NCBI GenBank assembly: GCA_946699065.1 | Contig: CAMPDV010001077.1 | Coordinates: forward strand, 79,144 to 143,143 | DNA: 64,000 bases | Direction of reading: 5' to 3' | Origin: Loxodes magnus | Taxonomy: Eukaryota; Ciliophora; Karyorelictea; Loxodida; Loxodidae | Shown here: one piece after another, positions 1 through 12,923 of the stretch | Numbering within the stretch: position 1 is the stretch's first letter | How the letters are laid out: each line of letters opens with the position of its first letter | Program-made: the position numbers and the translations under genes | Notes under the pieces: model-generated | Databases searched by the model: none | What the model saw: the letters and a program-made list of their open reading frames with translations, nothing else | What the model was told of the DNA's origin: nothing

Positions 1-1
1 A

Positions 2-1594
2 TAAAATGTAGAATTTGAAATGCTTAATGATATCTTTAAAAATCATGATGGATAAACTGAAGCTGATGAGTAATTGATGCTAGTTTTTTAATTACCAGAA
101 ACAGACGTAACATTACAAATGAGAACTGTACCTGTTTGTATTTTAGAACAAATAATTGAGTCTGAATGAAGCGTGTAAATTAGCGAGGTGTTTTAGGATT
201 ATTACCTTGCAGTATAATTAATAATGCATTTTGGAGAGAGAAACTTACAGAGAACTAAAACTGATTAATATCATCTTTCGTACATCTAGAGCCTGATGCA
301 TAGAATAAGTTTTTAAGATTAGAGGGGGAAATAAAAAATATATGCTCTTGAAATGGTTTAGTCTTATCTAGCATGTATTCATGGTACTTTAATGGCTTAT
401 TATAGATTAGGAGAAGACAAATTTTTAACCTATATATTGGCTATGATAAACACTGTATAAATAATTCTAAGAGAATAATCCGTGAAAGTTACAAACTTGG
501 TAAGCTTTTAGTAGAAATTGTAAAGAATATAGCTATTGGAAGAACTGATGATGAAGAGAAATAGCTCTTTTGAAGCAGCTTTAAAGTATAGAGATTATAT
601 AAATTTTCTTGATCCTAGTGACTATGATTTCATACTTTATAATATGAGAGATTTTGAAATAGTAAAGCATTTTAAATAACCGATTTATGGTGTTTTTTCT
701 ATGGTTTATATTTTACTCATCAATAAAATATAACAGTTGATGGATTATCTGACTAAATCCAAAGAATGATTTGGAAAAGATTTGCTAGAAATATTCCAAG
801 TCTTTAAATGAAAAGAATATTTGAAAGAGACTAACTGATTGTATATTTACAAAAAAAAGCCTGAAGTTCAGTGCAAAATACGACAATAAGCTGAAATTTT
901 GTATTGGGTTGCTTCAGAACAGTATTTTAGAGACCGTTAAGAATGCCTAGCTTATATGCTACTTAGAAGAATTTATCTTTAGTAAGGTAAAATTGTAAAA
1001 ATTTGAATGGAATTTCTACTCTATGTTTAGCAATCTGTTCAAGTGTGAAAAGCTCCTTAAGTGATGCAGGAGTTGCCGAATTTATTCTAGGAGCTAGTAA
1101 GTTTAATAGATGTGCTGTTTGAACAGGAGAGTAGATGCTTAGATTAGTATAATAAAATGCTCCCACTAAAAAATACACTAAAATACTTAAAATGTTCTTA
1201 GTACTTAATAAACTGAATAAGAAAAAGTAAATAAAACTAAATAAATGTGAAATATTTATCAAATCTTAAGATATCCCTTTTCAAATCAAATTTATACATC
1301 TTAAAATAGCAAATAATAAAAAACTAATATTTTCGGTATAGCTAAAGATTGAACTGAAGAAAATGCCCAAGCTATCTAAGAGAAAATTAGATGGTTATAA
1401 AGAAGAAAAACCTGCGCCACCTTTAGGAGTCAAATTTATTTTATTTATAATTGCAAGAACAGTTTCTTAAAATAGCGCAGTATATGAGGTTTTCAAGAAA
1501 AAATCAGGATATATAGCAAAAATATGCAGAAGAAAGTGAAGAAAAGCAGGAAGAAATATAAGAGTAAATGTAAGAGGAAATTGAGTATTAATGA
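2..1594 (+). CDS. C-terminal part of a large, mostly helical protein of unknown function
   Basis: One frame stays sensible for about 530 codons from the window edge when TAA/TAG are read as Gln and TGA as Trp. The 5' end lies outside the window, so no start is given. The product is rich in Leu, Ile, Lys and Glu and looks like a helical repeat or scaffold protein. About ten in-frame TGAs fall where Trp is plausible, for example N-W-L-Y and K-E-W-F near 750-840. The C-terminus is a Glu/Gln-rich tail followed by TAA and then TGA at 1592-1594, which I take as the stop. I recognise no family or catalytic motif. Reading is by eye; one missed indel would change the protein locally. A degenerate RING-like stretch lies just downstream and could be a further exon. 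Confidence 0.5.
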
Positions 1595-1698
1595 AATTTT
1601 TAGTTTATAATCTTAGATATTATTTACCACTCTATTTCTCCTCCTTTCGATTGAATTAAGTATTCCTTCATAAAAAGCTATTCAAACATTAGTATCTT

Positions 1699-1938
1699 CG
1701 ACAAGAAAAAGAAAGAATATAACAGCAAATAGAAGACGAGGCAGGATATCCTATATGTTTTTCATCTTTCTCATAAATTTAGAAAGCTACTTTGCATGGT
1801 GATCCAAGTCATTTGTAATGTGAAATATATCTATAGAGTTTGAGTTTTTTGTCCTCTATATAGATAGAAACTTTAAAAACACTTTTAATTAAACTATCGT
1901 TTAAATATTTATATTCTAATATTACAAGCTCTTATTGA
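1699..1938 (+). other. Degenerate RING-finger-like reading frame
   Basis: The frame starting at 1699 gives a Gln/Glu-rich helix, then a stretch resembling the core of a RING finger: Y-P-I-C-F, about 15 residues, then G-D-P-S-H, then C-E-I-Y. RING proteins normally have Cys where Tyr occurs in both the first and last positions here. It is therefore either a decayed E3-ligase domain or the last exon of the gene ending at 1594. The frame closes at TGA 1936-1938. The similarity is short and only suggestive. Confidence 0.3.
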
Positions 1939-2225
1939 AGCAATATTAAAAGCTAAAACTAATTAAGATTATTTAGCTTAATATATTTAATTTAATTTTC
2001 AAAGCTTAAAATAAAAAATGTTTAAGATGCTTTCTTAAAAGCAATTATATTTAGAAAGATATTTGAAAACTAAATTTTATTTAAAAAGGTTAAATCTAAT
2101 AATTAAATTATTTTAAATTATTAACTTCTTAAATTATAAGTTTTTTCTAGCTTAGATAATTATAAATTACATTAATTTATATGAAATTAAAAAAATTATA
2201 AATATCCATTAGGGCTTCTTTACTA

Positions 2226-3062
2226 CCTCTTCCAAAGATAAAAAGGAAGAGAGCAAGCGAGATGCCATTCTTCTAACCTCACGTCTTTTCTTTAATTAGA
2301 CCAACCTTTTTATCAGCAAAAAAACTAATAATAGACCTAATAATTTTCAAAGCCGGGTAAACAACAGAAACAAACTTGGTAAACTCTGAACACGGAAGAG
2401 AGGCCTCGAAGGCAGTAGGAGATGGTATTGCGTGACAAGGAACGATCCTTTGGCTTTAACTCTGAGCAATTTGATGTAGCATAGTTTGCATTAAGGGTGA
2501 TGAACTTCAATGAAGAGGTTTAAAAATTAAAATGCTAGAACAAAAAACTAATTTTCAAGCCACAAAGAAAAGAATTAAATGGACGGGGATCGTATAGATG
2601 AATATGAACGCAAATGGATGCGTTCTTCGGCATCCAAACCATTAGGATAAAAATACAACTTAGCTGAGGGATTAAGTAGTGAAATAAGAATAGGAAATTC
2701 AACTCCTAAAAGAATCAAGGATGGAATAGCTAAATACTGGATCGATCTCAATGATCGTCAAACCCTAAGCTTAATCTCAAATGAGACTAATTCCGATCAA
2801 GAAGAGATGCTTTCGCTTCTAAAACCAATAAAAGCTATATCGGAACTGTAAGAAGTTTCAATAGAAACAAAGGAATTTCTGATAAGCAAAGCGAACAGAA
2901 GCAATTGGGCTGATCAAGATTTTTTGCACGAGAATGGAAGTATGAACAAGAGGAAGAATATGGAGTTATAACCAAGCCCGACAGGAATGTAGAAAGGTAA
3001 AACTATTAAAAAAAATCGTGGATGGGAACGTGTAATCTTTCTGTTGCCTCAAGTATTTTAAC
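2226..3062 (+). pseudogene. Decayed Gag/ORF1-like coiled-coil zinc-knuckle gene (copy 1)
   Basis: This is a less AT-rich island homologous to the genes at 12924 and 46164. A segment near 2330-2375 aligns with the N-terminal part of the 13-kb copy. A coiled coil follows (about 2458-2570, with N-F-N-E-E-V-Q-K-L aligning to N-L-Q-E-E-I-K-G-L). The frame at multiples of 3 later matches the zinc-knuckle region, with Cys codons at 2808 and 2847. Here the knuckle is broken: the second Cys reads Phe and the His reads Lys, while the following L-Y-R-N-C-K-K-F-Q is kept. Domains occupy three frames, so indels or unrecognised mini-introns separate them. The copy ends at a hairpin (3065-3088) like the other two. 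No RT is adjacent. Confidence 0.5.
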
Positions 3063-3064
3063 GA

Positions 3065-3088
3065 ACAGCGAAAAGCTTGAAGCGCTGT
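3065..3088 (+). other. Hairpin at the 3' end of Gag/ORF1-like copy 1
   Basis: ACAGCG at 3065-3070 pairs perfectly with CGCTGT at 3083-3088 across a 12-nt loop. Its position relative to the gene matches hairpins at 13755-13778 and 46810-46830, although the stem sequences differ, so the structure rather than the sequence is conserved. Confidence 0.5.
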
Positions 3089-3129
3089 ACTTTTGAGAGG
3101 GTAAAACTCCTTAATAATGGAGAAACAAT

Positions 3130-4744
3130 TTTATATAATAATAATTATAAAACCTAATATTTGTTGTTTTATCTAAAACTTTATAGTATCAAATAATCTA
3201 ATTTTAAGTATGCTTTTTCTCCTCATTAATTCTAAAGATATTTATTTTACTCCAAAAGTTAGAAGCTTTTATATAAAAAAGGATATCGATAATGCAAATG
3301 AAAAATTAAAATAATACTATTAAATAAACTATGAATTTCGTTAAAACTTAATCATTTGATTCTAGTTGAGATAAAAAGCTTGATCTGATACTGTGATAAA
3401 TAAGATTTTAGTCAAATTTTTCTTGATATAAAAAAATTTAAGTGAAAAAATGATAAAAAAATAACTTTTCAAACTTTATTAAGCATCAGAGTAATTTTTT
3501 AATAGAATATGACAATTTGAAATAACATAATTAAAAGTATAGAAAAAATAGATTAATTTATTAGTGAAGAAACTTAATTTATTGGAAGATATTCGCTAGA
3601 ATTAAATTAATTGGAGCTTAAATTTTAAGTGATATAATTACGATATTAATAAGTTAAATGATAAGAATTTAACAAATATAAGATAATATTTAATCTAAAA
3701 GAATATGATAAATATTATAAATGACACAATTTAATAATAAAATTATAACATAGAAAAATGTATTGAAACAAATAAAAACTAAATATAAAATTTCACTATT
3801 AAAAATATTTAGAATCTAATAATAAAAATTATAAATAAATATGCATAAACAATAAAAATAATAAGAAATGAAAATGAAAATGCTATTAAATAAAGTTTGA
3901 AAGAATTATATAGATTAAACTATTTGATTTATAATTATTATTAAAATAATAATATTTATTTCTATATATAACTTAAAATTATTTAAAACTATGCTTAAAA
4001 TGTTTAAAAATAAAGAAAATTATTTTTTAAGCTATTTAAATACATTAAATAAGCTTAATTATATTTTTTAAATACGATACATAAATTTTATACTTTCTTT
4101 TATTTCTAATTATATCTTAAAATAACATGATATTTTAATTACATTTTTAATCATTTTACAAATTAAATATTTTAAATTTGATATCTAAATATTTCTTATT
4201 TACTAAGATTTTGCTAAACTAAATTTAATGAAAATTAATTAAAACTATTTTATAAAACATAAAAAATATATTATTTTAATATATAACAAGAAATTAAATA
4301 TTTTTATAATAGATAAAAAGAATCCATTCATGATGTAAAATTATTTATTATATTCTTTATTTGCTTTATAATTTCTTTGTTTAAATTTATTATCTATAAA
4401 TACATTTTTTTATAATGCAAAGGCTTTAATCTAGTCTCACATTTTTTAATTTTTATATATATTTGAAAGTATGATAACCACTTGCTATAATATAATTAGA
4501 AAGAAATTCTCTTAGATAAAAGTATAAATATTACTTATCAACTTGATAGAGTTTTTAATTGATTGCAAAATAGATTTTTATAATTAGTTTCGTCGAAAAT
4601 GTTTAAAAAAATGATTTTTAATAGAAAGGGATATTTGAAACTAAAAATAAGAAGGGATATATACTCTATTGATATTATTTATTTTATAAATAAATAATTT
4701 ATCTTATTTTAATTTCCTATTTTAATTAAAAACAATTAGCATTT
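3130..4744. other. AT-rich spacer without a recognisable gene
   Basis: Extremely AT-rich DNA with homopolymer runs. I see no conserved motif, second copy or RNA-like GC island. Confidence 0.5.
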
Positions 4745-7700
4745 ACATCTCTTAAACCTAGAATTTAAAAAATTTTATTTTAATTATAAATTAGATACAA
4801 TTGCATAATTATTATTAATTATTTTTCTATGAAATTAAATTTATAAAAATAATAAATATAAGATACGTAAATAAATTATAAATAGTATTATTTTTCGTTT
4901 ATAATTTGTAATCATAAATTGAGTAAGTTTTATAAAATTTAATAACCAAAAATTTAATTTTAGATTAAAAATATTTAAATAATATTAAATTTAAATAAGC
5001 AAGAATGATATTCAAATTTACTATAATTTATATTTTATTTTCTTAATACAAATTTATCAAAAAGTTTAATTTTATTTATTTATTGTTCTTAAATAACCTT
5101 TAAATCTTCTTTTAATAGAAAATGGTCCTAATTTCACATTTTTTTTATTTATAGGAATATTTTAATAAATAAAATTAAAAATAAATATGTTTTTAATTCA
5201 AAATTTTAATTTATTTTGCTACTTTGCTTAATATTTAAAGTTAGAATCTTAATATTGATATGTATCAAATTATTTTTAAAAAAAATTTAGTGGGATTTCA
5301 CATTAAGTTTAGAAAAATAATAAGAAAATAAAACATTAAATAATTTTTTTATTTATTTATTCAAATATTGAATAGTTTCTGTTTAAGCAGAAGTTTAAGA
5401 TTTGCGATTAGTAAAAAATTAGTACTTTTACCATAATAAACATCCATAATCCATGAAAAATAGTAAAAATAACCTATCTTCGAATAGTCTGATTATAAGA
5501 AAACTGAGACTTAGAGAATTTTGAACATTTTTAACATTTTTAACATTATTAAATTTTTATATTTTGAAATTAAAAATTTCTAAGAATAATTATTTTTTGT
5601 TGAATTTCTTCATTTAAAAAGTCAATCGATGCTAGATTTGTAAATTTTTTAATATTTATCTTTATCACAAATATTGTTAAATATAAAATTTTAAATTATA
5701 ATTTTTTTTATTTTTCAATTAATTAATTTATACTTTATTTTTTTATTTTAGTAATAATTTTAAATAATTTAATAGAAGTTGATAGTGTCAATTAAATTAT
5801 TAGTAAATTTTATATTCATTTTTTATAGAAAAATTTAATTTCTTAAGTTTTCCTTATAATTTTTAATTTAACTTTTAAAAATATTTTACTACATTTCTAA
5901 GGTTAAAATATAGATTACATAATTTATTATATGTTTTATCTAAGCATTAATAAAATATTTATATATTTATTTATAATATCATTTAGAATTATAAATTTTC
6001 TTAATATTTTTTAAATTATATTTAATTAATGTTTTTGCATTTACTTTGGTTTTTTATAAAATATTAAGAGATTTTATATAAATTATTTTAAATTTTTATT
6101 AAACAAAAAGAAAAATATTAACTTCCCTTATTTTAATTTAAAATATTATTCTTAATTAATAAGAAATGCAATCACAGCTTTATTGAATATTTTATCTAGA
6201 GGATAAGAAAATTTCTCATTAATATCTATCTTTAACTAGTTAAAGTATTTAGAATATTTGCAAGTATAGTTAAAGTAAAAAGGAATTTTCTTTTAAGTTT
6301 TTATGAATTAATATTACTAAATGAGTTAGTAAAGGAGGCTATATATTAAGCACTTGATTTAAAGATAAATAGAGGATTTTAGATATATGAATAAATTACT
6401 CTATAGAAGATTTAAGCTAGCCTTTCTTTATTTAGTTATATAAAAGAATAATGTTTTCTCTTTACTATTTATTTTAGTACATATAATTACCTAAATGCTT
6501 TATAGAACTAGTATCATTAATACTTTAAATTTAATATATTCTTATACTCACTAAAATAAATTTAGATAAATTAAGACTAAATATTTTACAAAATATACCT
6601 TTTTATCAGTTTTCCAAACAAAAGTTAATTACAAAAGATAGTAAAAAAAAGGAATATATAAATATAATTTAAATTTAGGAAAATTATAAATAATCTAAAA
6701 ATCAAACTTATTTTAATGTCTAGCTTCAAATAATTCTATAACTATATATATCATCTTTTTAGGTTTAAATCTTTTGTAATAAGATTAATAAATGGTGATA
6801 TGCTATAAAGTAAAACATGAAGAATTGCTTATTAGGAACAGAAAGATATAGAATAATAGTAGACTAATAAAATGTATTAAGAGTAAATAATAATCTGTTA
6901 GATTAGTTTTAAATAGTTTATATTAGCTAATCTAAAACTTATATTATCTCATAATTATTACAAAGAAACATATTATGTTAAGTTTACTCTTTCTATTAAT
7001 TCAGAAAATAGTAATAGAAGATATTAAAAATATGCTTTCTTAAAAGCTTATAATTTTCTTAAGAGTAAACAACTTATTTTAATAAAGAGAGTATTAATAG
7101 TGTTAGCAATATAATATAGATTTGAATATAATATCAGATTTAAGTTTTTATCTTTAAATAATCTAGAATAATTTAGGTATTATTAATTTGAAATGATAAT
7201 TACAAAAATAACATAAATAATAAATATTAGTTTGCTATAAAAAGAGAAAGTTATCTAAATGTATTAATTATAACTAATCTAATATATAAATTAAAGAGAA
7301 ATTTAAATTAATAACTAATAAGCTAAAAGGATAAAATTTTAGGTATTTAATAGACATAATTAAACATATTAAAGCTTATTTTAATAATAAAATTAAATAT
7401 TACTATTTAATAATTGTAAGATAAAATTAGTGATACACCATTTATAGTTAGTTTAAATATTTACTTTCTACTACTTATATTTGTTACATTTATATATTTT
7501 GCTTAGAATCAACATTAAAATAATTTATATTAGTTTATTATTTTAAGAGAGAACTTTATAAATAAAAAGTTTTAATGAAATAGTAGTAAGAAAGTGGAAG
7601 ATTAAAAGAGTTTATCTTATGAATACTAAAAATACTTTGTTTTAAATAAATTGATATTTTTTTAATTTCTATTTAAGCTAATTAATAAGAAACTCAATTT

Positions 7701-8204
7701 TATTTCATTATTTTAATTAGTAAATAGCTTAAATAAATAATTTTTTTGATTAAATGTAAGTGAAAAACAATAATTAATAACAGTAGCTTTTAAAAGAATT
7801 GTAATATTTTAATTATCATTTAAATTAGTCTACAAAGAAGTAAGGTTTTATTATTAAGAGTCTTTGATTTATAGCAAAAATAAGTTTTAATTAATAAATA
7901 AATATTAAAGTTATTATAATAAGGATATAATTCTTCGTTATAAAACTTTTGATATAATAACTTATCCTTTTATTTAAAAGTAAAAAGATATAAAATAATT
8001 AAAATTGTAAAAGTTTCTACACTATTAGTTTAATATCTTGTCTTGTTTTAAGACAAAAATAGAAAAATCAATGTTTAAGAAATAAGATACTTATAATTAT
8101 GCTTAATAAATAATTTAATTGTTTAATTGTATTGAAATTAAGTCAGTAAAATTTATTGAGTTATTTTGATTAAATATTTATTGAAGTAAGTTATAAAAAT
8201 TATA
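4745..8204 (+). repeat. Long repeat upstream of WD40 gene A (about 3.4 kb)
   Basis: This block is repeated at 60722-64000 with many small indels. Its last 1.3-1.5 kb (about 6780-8204) also recurs before gene B (about 30500-32104), gene C (about 40450-41807) and, inverted, gene D (55452-56650). Shared landmarks include a segment near 7430 reading through 'gatacaccat' and a 'cttgtttt...aagacaaaa' inverted repeat near 8040. Indels are not multiples of three and I find no conserved coding frame. It is probably the promoter and flank of the WD40 family carried along by segmental duplication. Confidence 0.75.
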
Positions 8205-9290
8205 ATGGAGAAAAAATATACGGAGAAAAAAGAAAAGCAATTTACTAAAAGTATTTTTTTAAGAAAACTCTTAAGAGCGAGAAACCACATTCTAGGGAAA
8301 ATATCTCTACTTCATTTTAAGTATGAAATTCTGCCTAACTTATGCTACTAAAAGTTAATAAATAAAATCAGTTATGACTAAAGTAAAGGTATTTCTTTAA
8401 TATTTTTAGACTAAGTTCTTACTGGTCACATTTCAGCTGTTTTATCGGTAGCCATATCAAGTGACTTGAATTGAATTGTATCAGGTTCTTACAATCCTGA
8501 AAATTCGATAAAGATCTGGAATTTCCAGACAGGTACTCTTCAAAGAACTATAACGGGACATATTTCATATGTTGAATCGGTAGTAATCTCCTCAGACTCT
8601 AAATATATTATATCAGGATCTTACGATAACACAATCAAGATCTGGAATTTATAGACTGGTGCTCTCCAAAGAACTTTGTCGGGACATACTTCTCCTATTA
8701 CCTCGGTAGTAATCTCTCCGGACTCTAGCTATATTGTATCGGGATCTTATGACAAAACTATAAAGATCTGAAATTTCCACAATGGAACTCTCCAAAGAAC
8801 GTTAACGGGACATATTTCTTACATTTACTCGGTAGTAATCTCCTATGACTCTAGATATATTATATCGGGATCTGATGATAAAACTATAAAGATCTGGGAT
8901 TTCTAGACAGGTCAGCTTGTGCGAACTCTTACTGGGCATTCATTATCAGTTAGATCGGTGATAGTGCCTAAGGATAATAGGTATATCATATCAGGTTCTT
9001 ATGACAGTACTATTAAGATATGGGACTTCTCTTCTGGTTAGTGTATTCGTACTCTTCAAGGTTATACAAGGGGCGTATCAAGTATTCAGTTAAGTGCTGA
9101 TTCAAGTGTAATATTTTCTGGTTCTTTCGATAAAACAATCAAGATTTGGAACTTTGATAAGGGTGAGTGTATCTAGATTTTGTAAGGGCATACAGATCCA
9201 ATATATTCTATAGCATTGAGTGTTGACAATTGATGGTTGGTATCGGGAGGATTTGACAAGACGATAAGAAAGTGGAGAGTTTCGAGTTGA
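8205..9290 (+). CDS. Seven-bladed WD40 repeat protein, family copy A
   Basis: ATG 8205, intron 8389-8409 (21 nt, phase 1), stop TGA 9288-9290: 354 residues. The N-terminal 65 residues are basic and helical (L-R-K-L-L-R-A-R-N-H). Seven repeats of about 42 residues then follow, each with GH, V-V-I-S, S-G-S-x-D-x-T and I-K-I-W, enough for one closed propeller. Internal TAG and TAA fall at the Gln of N-L-Q-T-G and L-Q-G-H; TGA falls at the Trp of K-I-W-N-F-H (8769). Copies B, C and D keep start, intron, blade number and end. WD40 propellers bind proteins or peptides and have no enzymatic activity; the ligand is unknown. Residues after GH and before the blade Asp vary strongly between copies, as on a diversifying binding face. 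The 3' flank diverges with frame-breaking indels, supporting this TGA as the true stop. Confidence 0.9.
8389..8409 (+). other. 21-nt mini-intron in WD40 gene A
   Basis: Starts GTATTTC and ends TTTTTAG. The equivalent introns in B (32289-32310), C (41992-42013) and D (55246-55267, minus) are 22 nt because of one extra T. All four downstream exons remain in frame only if the segment is removed. Confidence 0.9.
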
Positions 9291-9864
9291 GTAACTTGCT
9301 ATTTGACTTAATTAAATTTTACGATTAAATATATAAGATATTGGTTATTTATTTAAATGAATGTTTAATGATAACTATTTTTTTTAGTTTTATGAAGTGT
9401 TTGCTTTATATATTTATTTAAAATTTGTTATATTGTTAAATATTCTTGGTTTAAAATAAAGGTTGAGTAATATAGGTTAAGAAATTAGTGAGGTATGTTG
9501 ATTTAAAGTGGTAATGTTTAAAAATATTTAAAATATAATTTTGGTAATAAAAGACGTATAATAAGTTTAAGTTTAAATTTATTCTATAAAATTTTATAGA
9601 TTTATTTTTAGATTTTGTAAAAATTTAAAGTTAAGTAAAAATTTTCAATTATTTTTGTGAAGTAGTTAAAATATTATTTAAAAGGCAAAGTTGGTTTATA
9701 ATCTTGATTACAATTTAAAAAATTTAATTAAATGTTTCATTTTATTTATATTATTATTAATTATTTACTTTTTATGATTGATATTTATTATTAATTATTA
9801 TTAATTATTATTAATTATTTATTTATTATAATTTTAAATTTTAATATTTAAGTTTAATATTTTA
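9291..9864. other. AT-rich 3' flank of WD40 gene A with simple repeats
   Basis: The sequence is related to the flanks downstream of genes B, C and D. It contains a short tandem array of TTATTAA-type units at about 9780-9833; comparable arrays lie near 33660-33720, 43270-43315 and, inverted, 53806-53880. No gene seen. Confidence 0.55.
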
Positions 9865-9865
9865 T

Positions 9866-10600
9866 GTTTCCGATTGGAAAATTAAATTTTCAGATGGTAA
9901 ATTTTTTATTTATCTTTCAGGTTTAGAGCATGGATTTCATTAAAATAAAAAATTTGCTTTTTTGCTCAGCGTTTTACACTATCAAAGATTTTTGGAATGG
10001 AATAAATTTAATTATTTCGTGATAAAAATTTCTAAGCAGGAATCATTTTTTTAATTTCGTAATAAAAAATTTTAAAATTGGAATAAAAATTTTGAAAGTA
10101 ATTTTTAAAAAATGTTTTTAACATTTCTTAGAAAAGCGTTTCTAAAATTATTTTGAAAATAGTTATCTAAAATCGCTTTTGAAATAAAATTTGGAAATTA
10201 ATTTAAAAAATCTTAGAATTTTTTTAAGGAATTTTTTTGAAAATTTTTTTTGATAAACATTTCTGGGACGGTATATTTTTTTTAATATATTAAAAAAGGA
10301 AAAATTTTGAATTTTGAATTTTGAAATGCTAATTTAATTTTTTAAGTTATATGTTAATAAATATATTTAAATATGTTTATTCTTGTGTTTAAGTTCAATA
10401 ATAAATTTTAATTTTTATGTTAAATATGTTTCGTTTCCGATTGGAAAAATAATTTTTCTGATAATAAGTTTTATTTATTCTTAGTCTTAAGAGCTTAAAT
10501 TTCATGAAAATAAAAAATTTGTTTTTGCTCAGCGTTTTACACTACAAAAAATTTCTAGGACTGAATAAATTTTTTGATTTTGGGATAAAAAATCCTAAAT
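9866..10600 (+). repeat. Tandem copies of a hairpin-containing dispersed repeat
   Basis: Two adjacent copies (from about 9868 and 10434) each begin with the perfect inverted repeat TTTCC-GATT-GGAAA. About 100 bp later each has the block GCTCAGCGTTTTACAC (9964 and 10527), followed by a conserved segment ending near GGAATAAATTT. Inverted copies lie at 53395-53765, with weaker relatives near 11020 and 52800-52850. No coding frame is evident. Confidence 0.6.
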
Positions 10601-11143
10601 AGGAATAAAATTTCAAGAAAAAATTCCAAATTTAAAAGATTTCTGAGAAAAAAAAGGAATAAAATAAATTTATATTAAAATAGAATTTGGAAATCTTTTT
10701 TGTTGAAATGGTATTTTGTAAAATAAAAAACATTTTGTTAGGAGATTTTTTGATTTTAAAAATTTTTAACTAAATTTATTTGTTTTTTTTAAAAAAAAAA
10801 AAACTTTGATAAAGTAAATTATTTTTGAAATCATAAAAAAATTATTGTTTATGCTTTGGAAAAAATATAATTTTTAATTTTGAAATTATTTTCGAGTAGA
10901 TGAAAAAATTCGCTTTAAAAATTTTTAATGTTATAAGAATTTACTTAAATGATAAGGATCTCAATAAAATGGAGATATGATAAAATAAACCATGAAATCG
11001 TGAAAATATTATCCTTTTTTTCACTCTGAGTTATTAACTACAAAAGATTTTCAGGATGGATAAATCCTTTTCTTAAAGAGATAGAATTTAAAAGATTTGA
11101 AAAGTTTTTTAAATGAATTTTAAAAAGTAAATATAAAAAAATA

Positions 11144-12202
11144 AATGATAATTTTAGGAAGAAATAAATTAGTAAAAAAACCTCTATAAGAGTCCTTACC
11201 GTTTATAATAGATATTATTAATTGTTAAAAAACCAATCTAAAATAGCTAAAAAATCTCTTTATAAAAATATGATCAATCAAATAGAAAAAATGAGGTATA
11301 ATGCATCTGTAATAATAAATTTTAGGCCAATCTACGAAGAATCCAAACAATTAATTAAACGAGGATCTAAATAATATATCTAACCTAACTATATCAAATA
11401 TAAAAATAAAAACTTATTAATCAAGTTTAAAAAACTGTTTTATTATAATAATAAGAAAAACATTAAAAATTTAAAAAAATTAGCAAAAATGCCTTGAAAA
11501 GAGCTTACTACGAGCAATTTATCTATTTTTTAGTTTGCGAAAGAAGTTAATTTAGAAGAGAAAACGATTTTTTAAGAAAAAATTGCAATATTAAGTATTT
11601 TTTCTCTTTAAAATTTTTCTCATTCTGTAATATTAAAAGGAATAGCTTTAAAGATAAACTTTCTGATTATTAGCAACTTGAATATATCTACTGTGCATGT
11701 AGAAAATCGATTTTATTTATTAATCTAAAATTTTGAATTCATAATGAAGCTATTTTATTAAAGTTGAAAACTTAAAAAAAATTGATTGATTATTTATCAT
11801 ATAAAAACATTTGCTAGTAAACTATATAAATAATTTGAATATATGCAAAATTATAAAAATCTTCACTTTCTTGTAAATTATCTTATATTTCCATCTAAAA
11901 TAAGAATAAAATTATATTCTAATATTAAATAATACGAATTACCAAAATGAAAGTGTAAATAATTAAGAAATAAATATAGTTTTCATTATATCAAAAAAAG
12001 GTTAAAAGAAAAGCTTTAATCTTTTGTATAATTAAAACAATATACAAAGTGTAAGTTAATAACTATTATAATTATATCTATAAAAAATGGCAAATATTTT
12101 GTACAATATAAAAAGAAGCATATATAGTATAATAAAAAGCAAAGTTTCTACTAAGCCGATAATGCTAATAGTATACAATTTCATAAATAACCTTAATAAT
12201 GA
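11144..12202 (+). CDS. Possible protein-coding gene, unknown function
   Basis: One frame reads plausibly for about 350 codons to TAA TAA TGA (TGA 12200-12202). The N-terminal region contains R-V-L-T-V-Y-N-R-Y-Y-Q-L-L-K, faintly like the LYR motif of mitochondrial assembly factors, then a basic helical stretch and a C-terminus ending H-K-Q-P-Q-Q. The start is uncertain: an in-frame ATG lies at 11270, but similar-quality sequence continues upstream to about 11144. A handful of internal TGAs would be Trp. In this code open frames are cheap, so the evidence is composition and continuity only. The LYR resemblance is a hint, not an assignment. Confidence 0.35.
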
Positions 12203-12636
12203 GTATTTTTTGTTTTATTCTAAATTATTAGAAAACTAAATAATAATTTTTAATTTAAGCATTTCTTTAATAAATGTTTGCTTTAATATATAATATAGTA
12301 TTTTTTAATTTAAGATACTAAATATTTATAAACATAATAATATTTAAAGTGCTTTATTTAGTAGAAGAGTTAAAAAACAACTAATTTAAATTTAAAAGAT
12401 CTTATCAAGAAATTAAATTAAAATGTTTTAATATTCATTTTCTAATTAAAAATAGTTATTATTTATTGTTCATTGATCTATTTTATTTATATTTTAAAGA
12501 TTGTAATTATATGTTTTCATAATGTCTGAAAAAAACTGAAAAATTGCTAGATTATTTAAAGATAAAAAATTAACTCTTAAAATAAATCATTTTATAAGAT
12601 AAACAGAAATAAGAGGAATTATAATTAAAAAAAATT

Positions 12637-12903
12637 CTAACAAACAAATATATAAGACAAAATATTAATTTTATAAGAGATCAATTAAAGTTGAGCAAGA
12701 ATTTGAGAGAAAAAATATTACAGTTAATATCAAAATATTGTAATCCAAAAGCCATAGATGCAAAAATTGATGCTCAAATTAAACTACAAATAGATTTATT
12801 ATTTGGTAAATTAATCTAGAAATAAGAAATATGGTATTGCTTTAACAGATTTATTGAGAAGTTTAATTTATCTTCAAACTTAATATCTTTTTTATTTATT
12901 ATT
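12637..12903 (+). other. Short candidate coding fragment
   Basis: A frame free of TGA for about 89 codons gives a helical, Lys/Gln/Ile-rich peptide including L-R-E-K-I-L-Q-L-I-S-K-Y-C-N-P-K. No second copy or known domain is visible. It may be an exon or a remnant. Confidence 0.25.
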
Positions 12904-12923
12904 AAATAATAGTAATAAAAAAA

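Noticed and set aside
6780-6960. Conserved short reading frame in the WD40 upstream repeat
   Set aside because: Copies differ by single-base indels here (for example near 62930 and 56610), so it is not maintained as protein.
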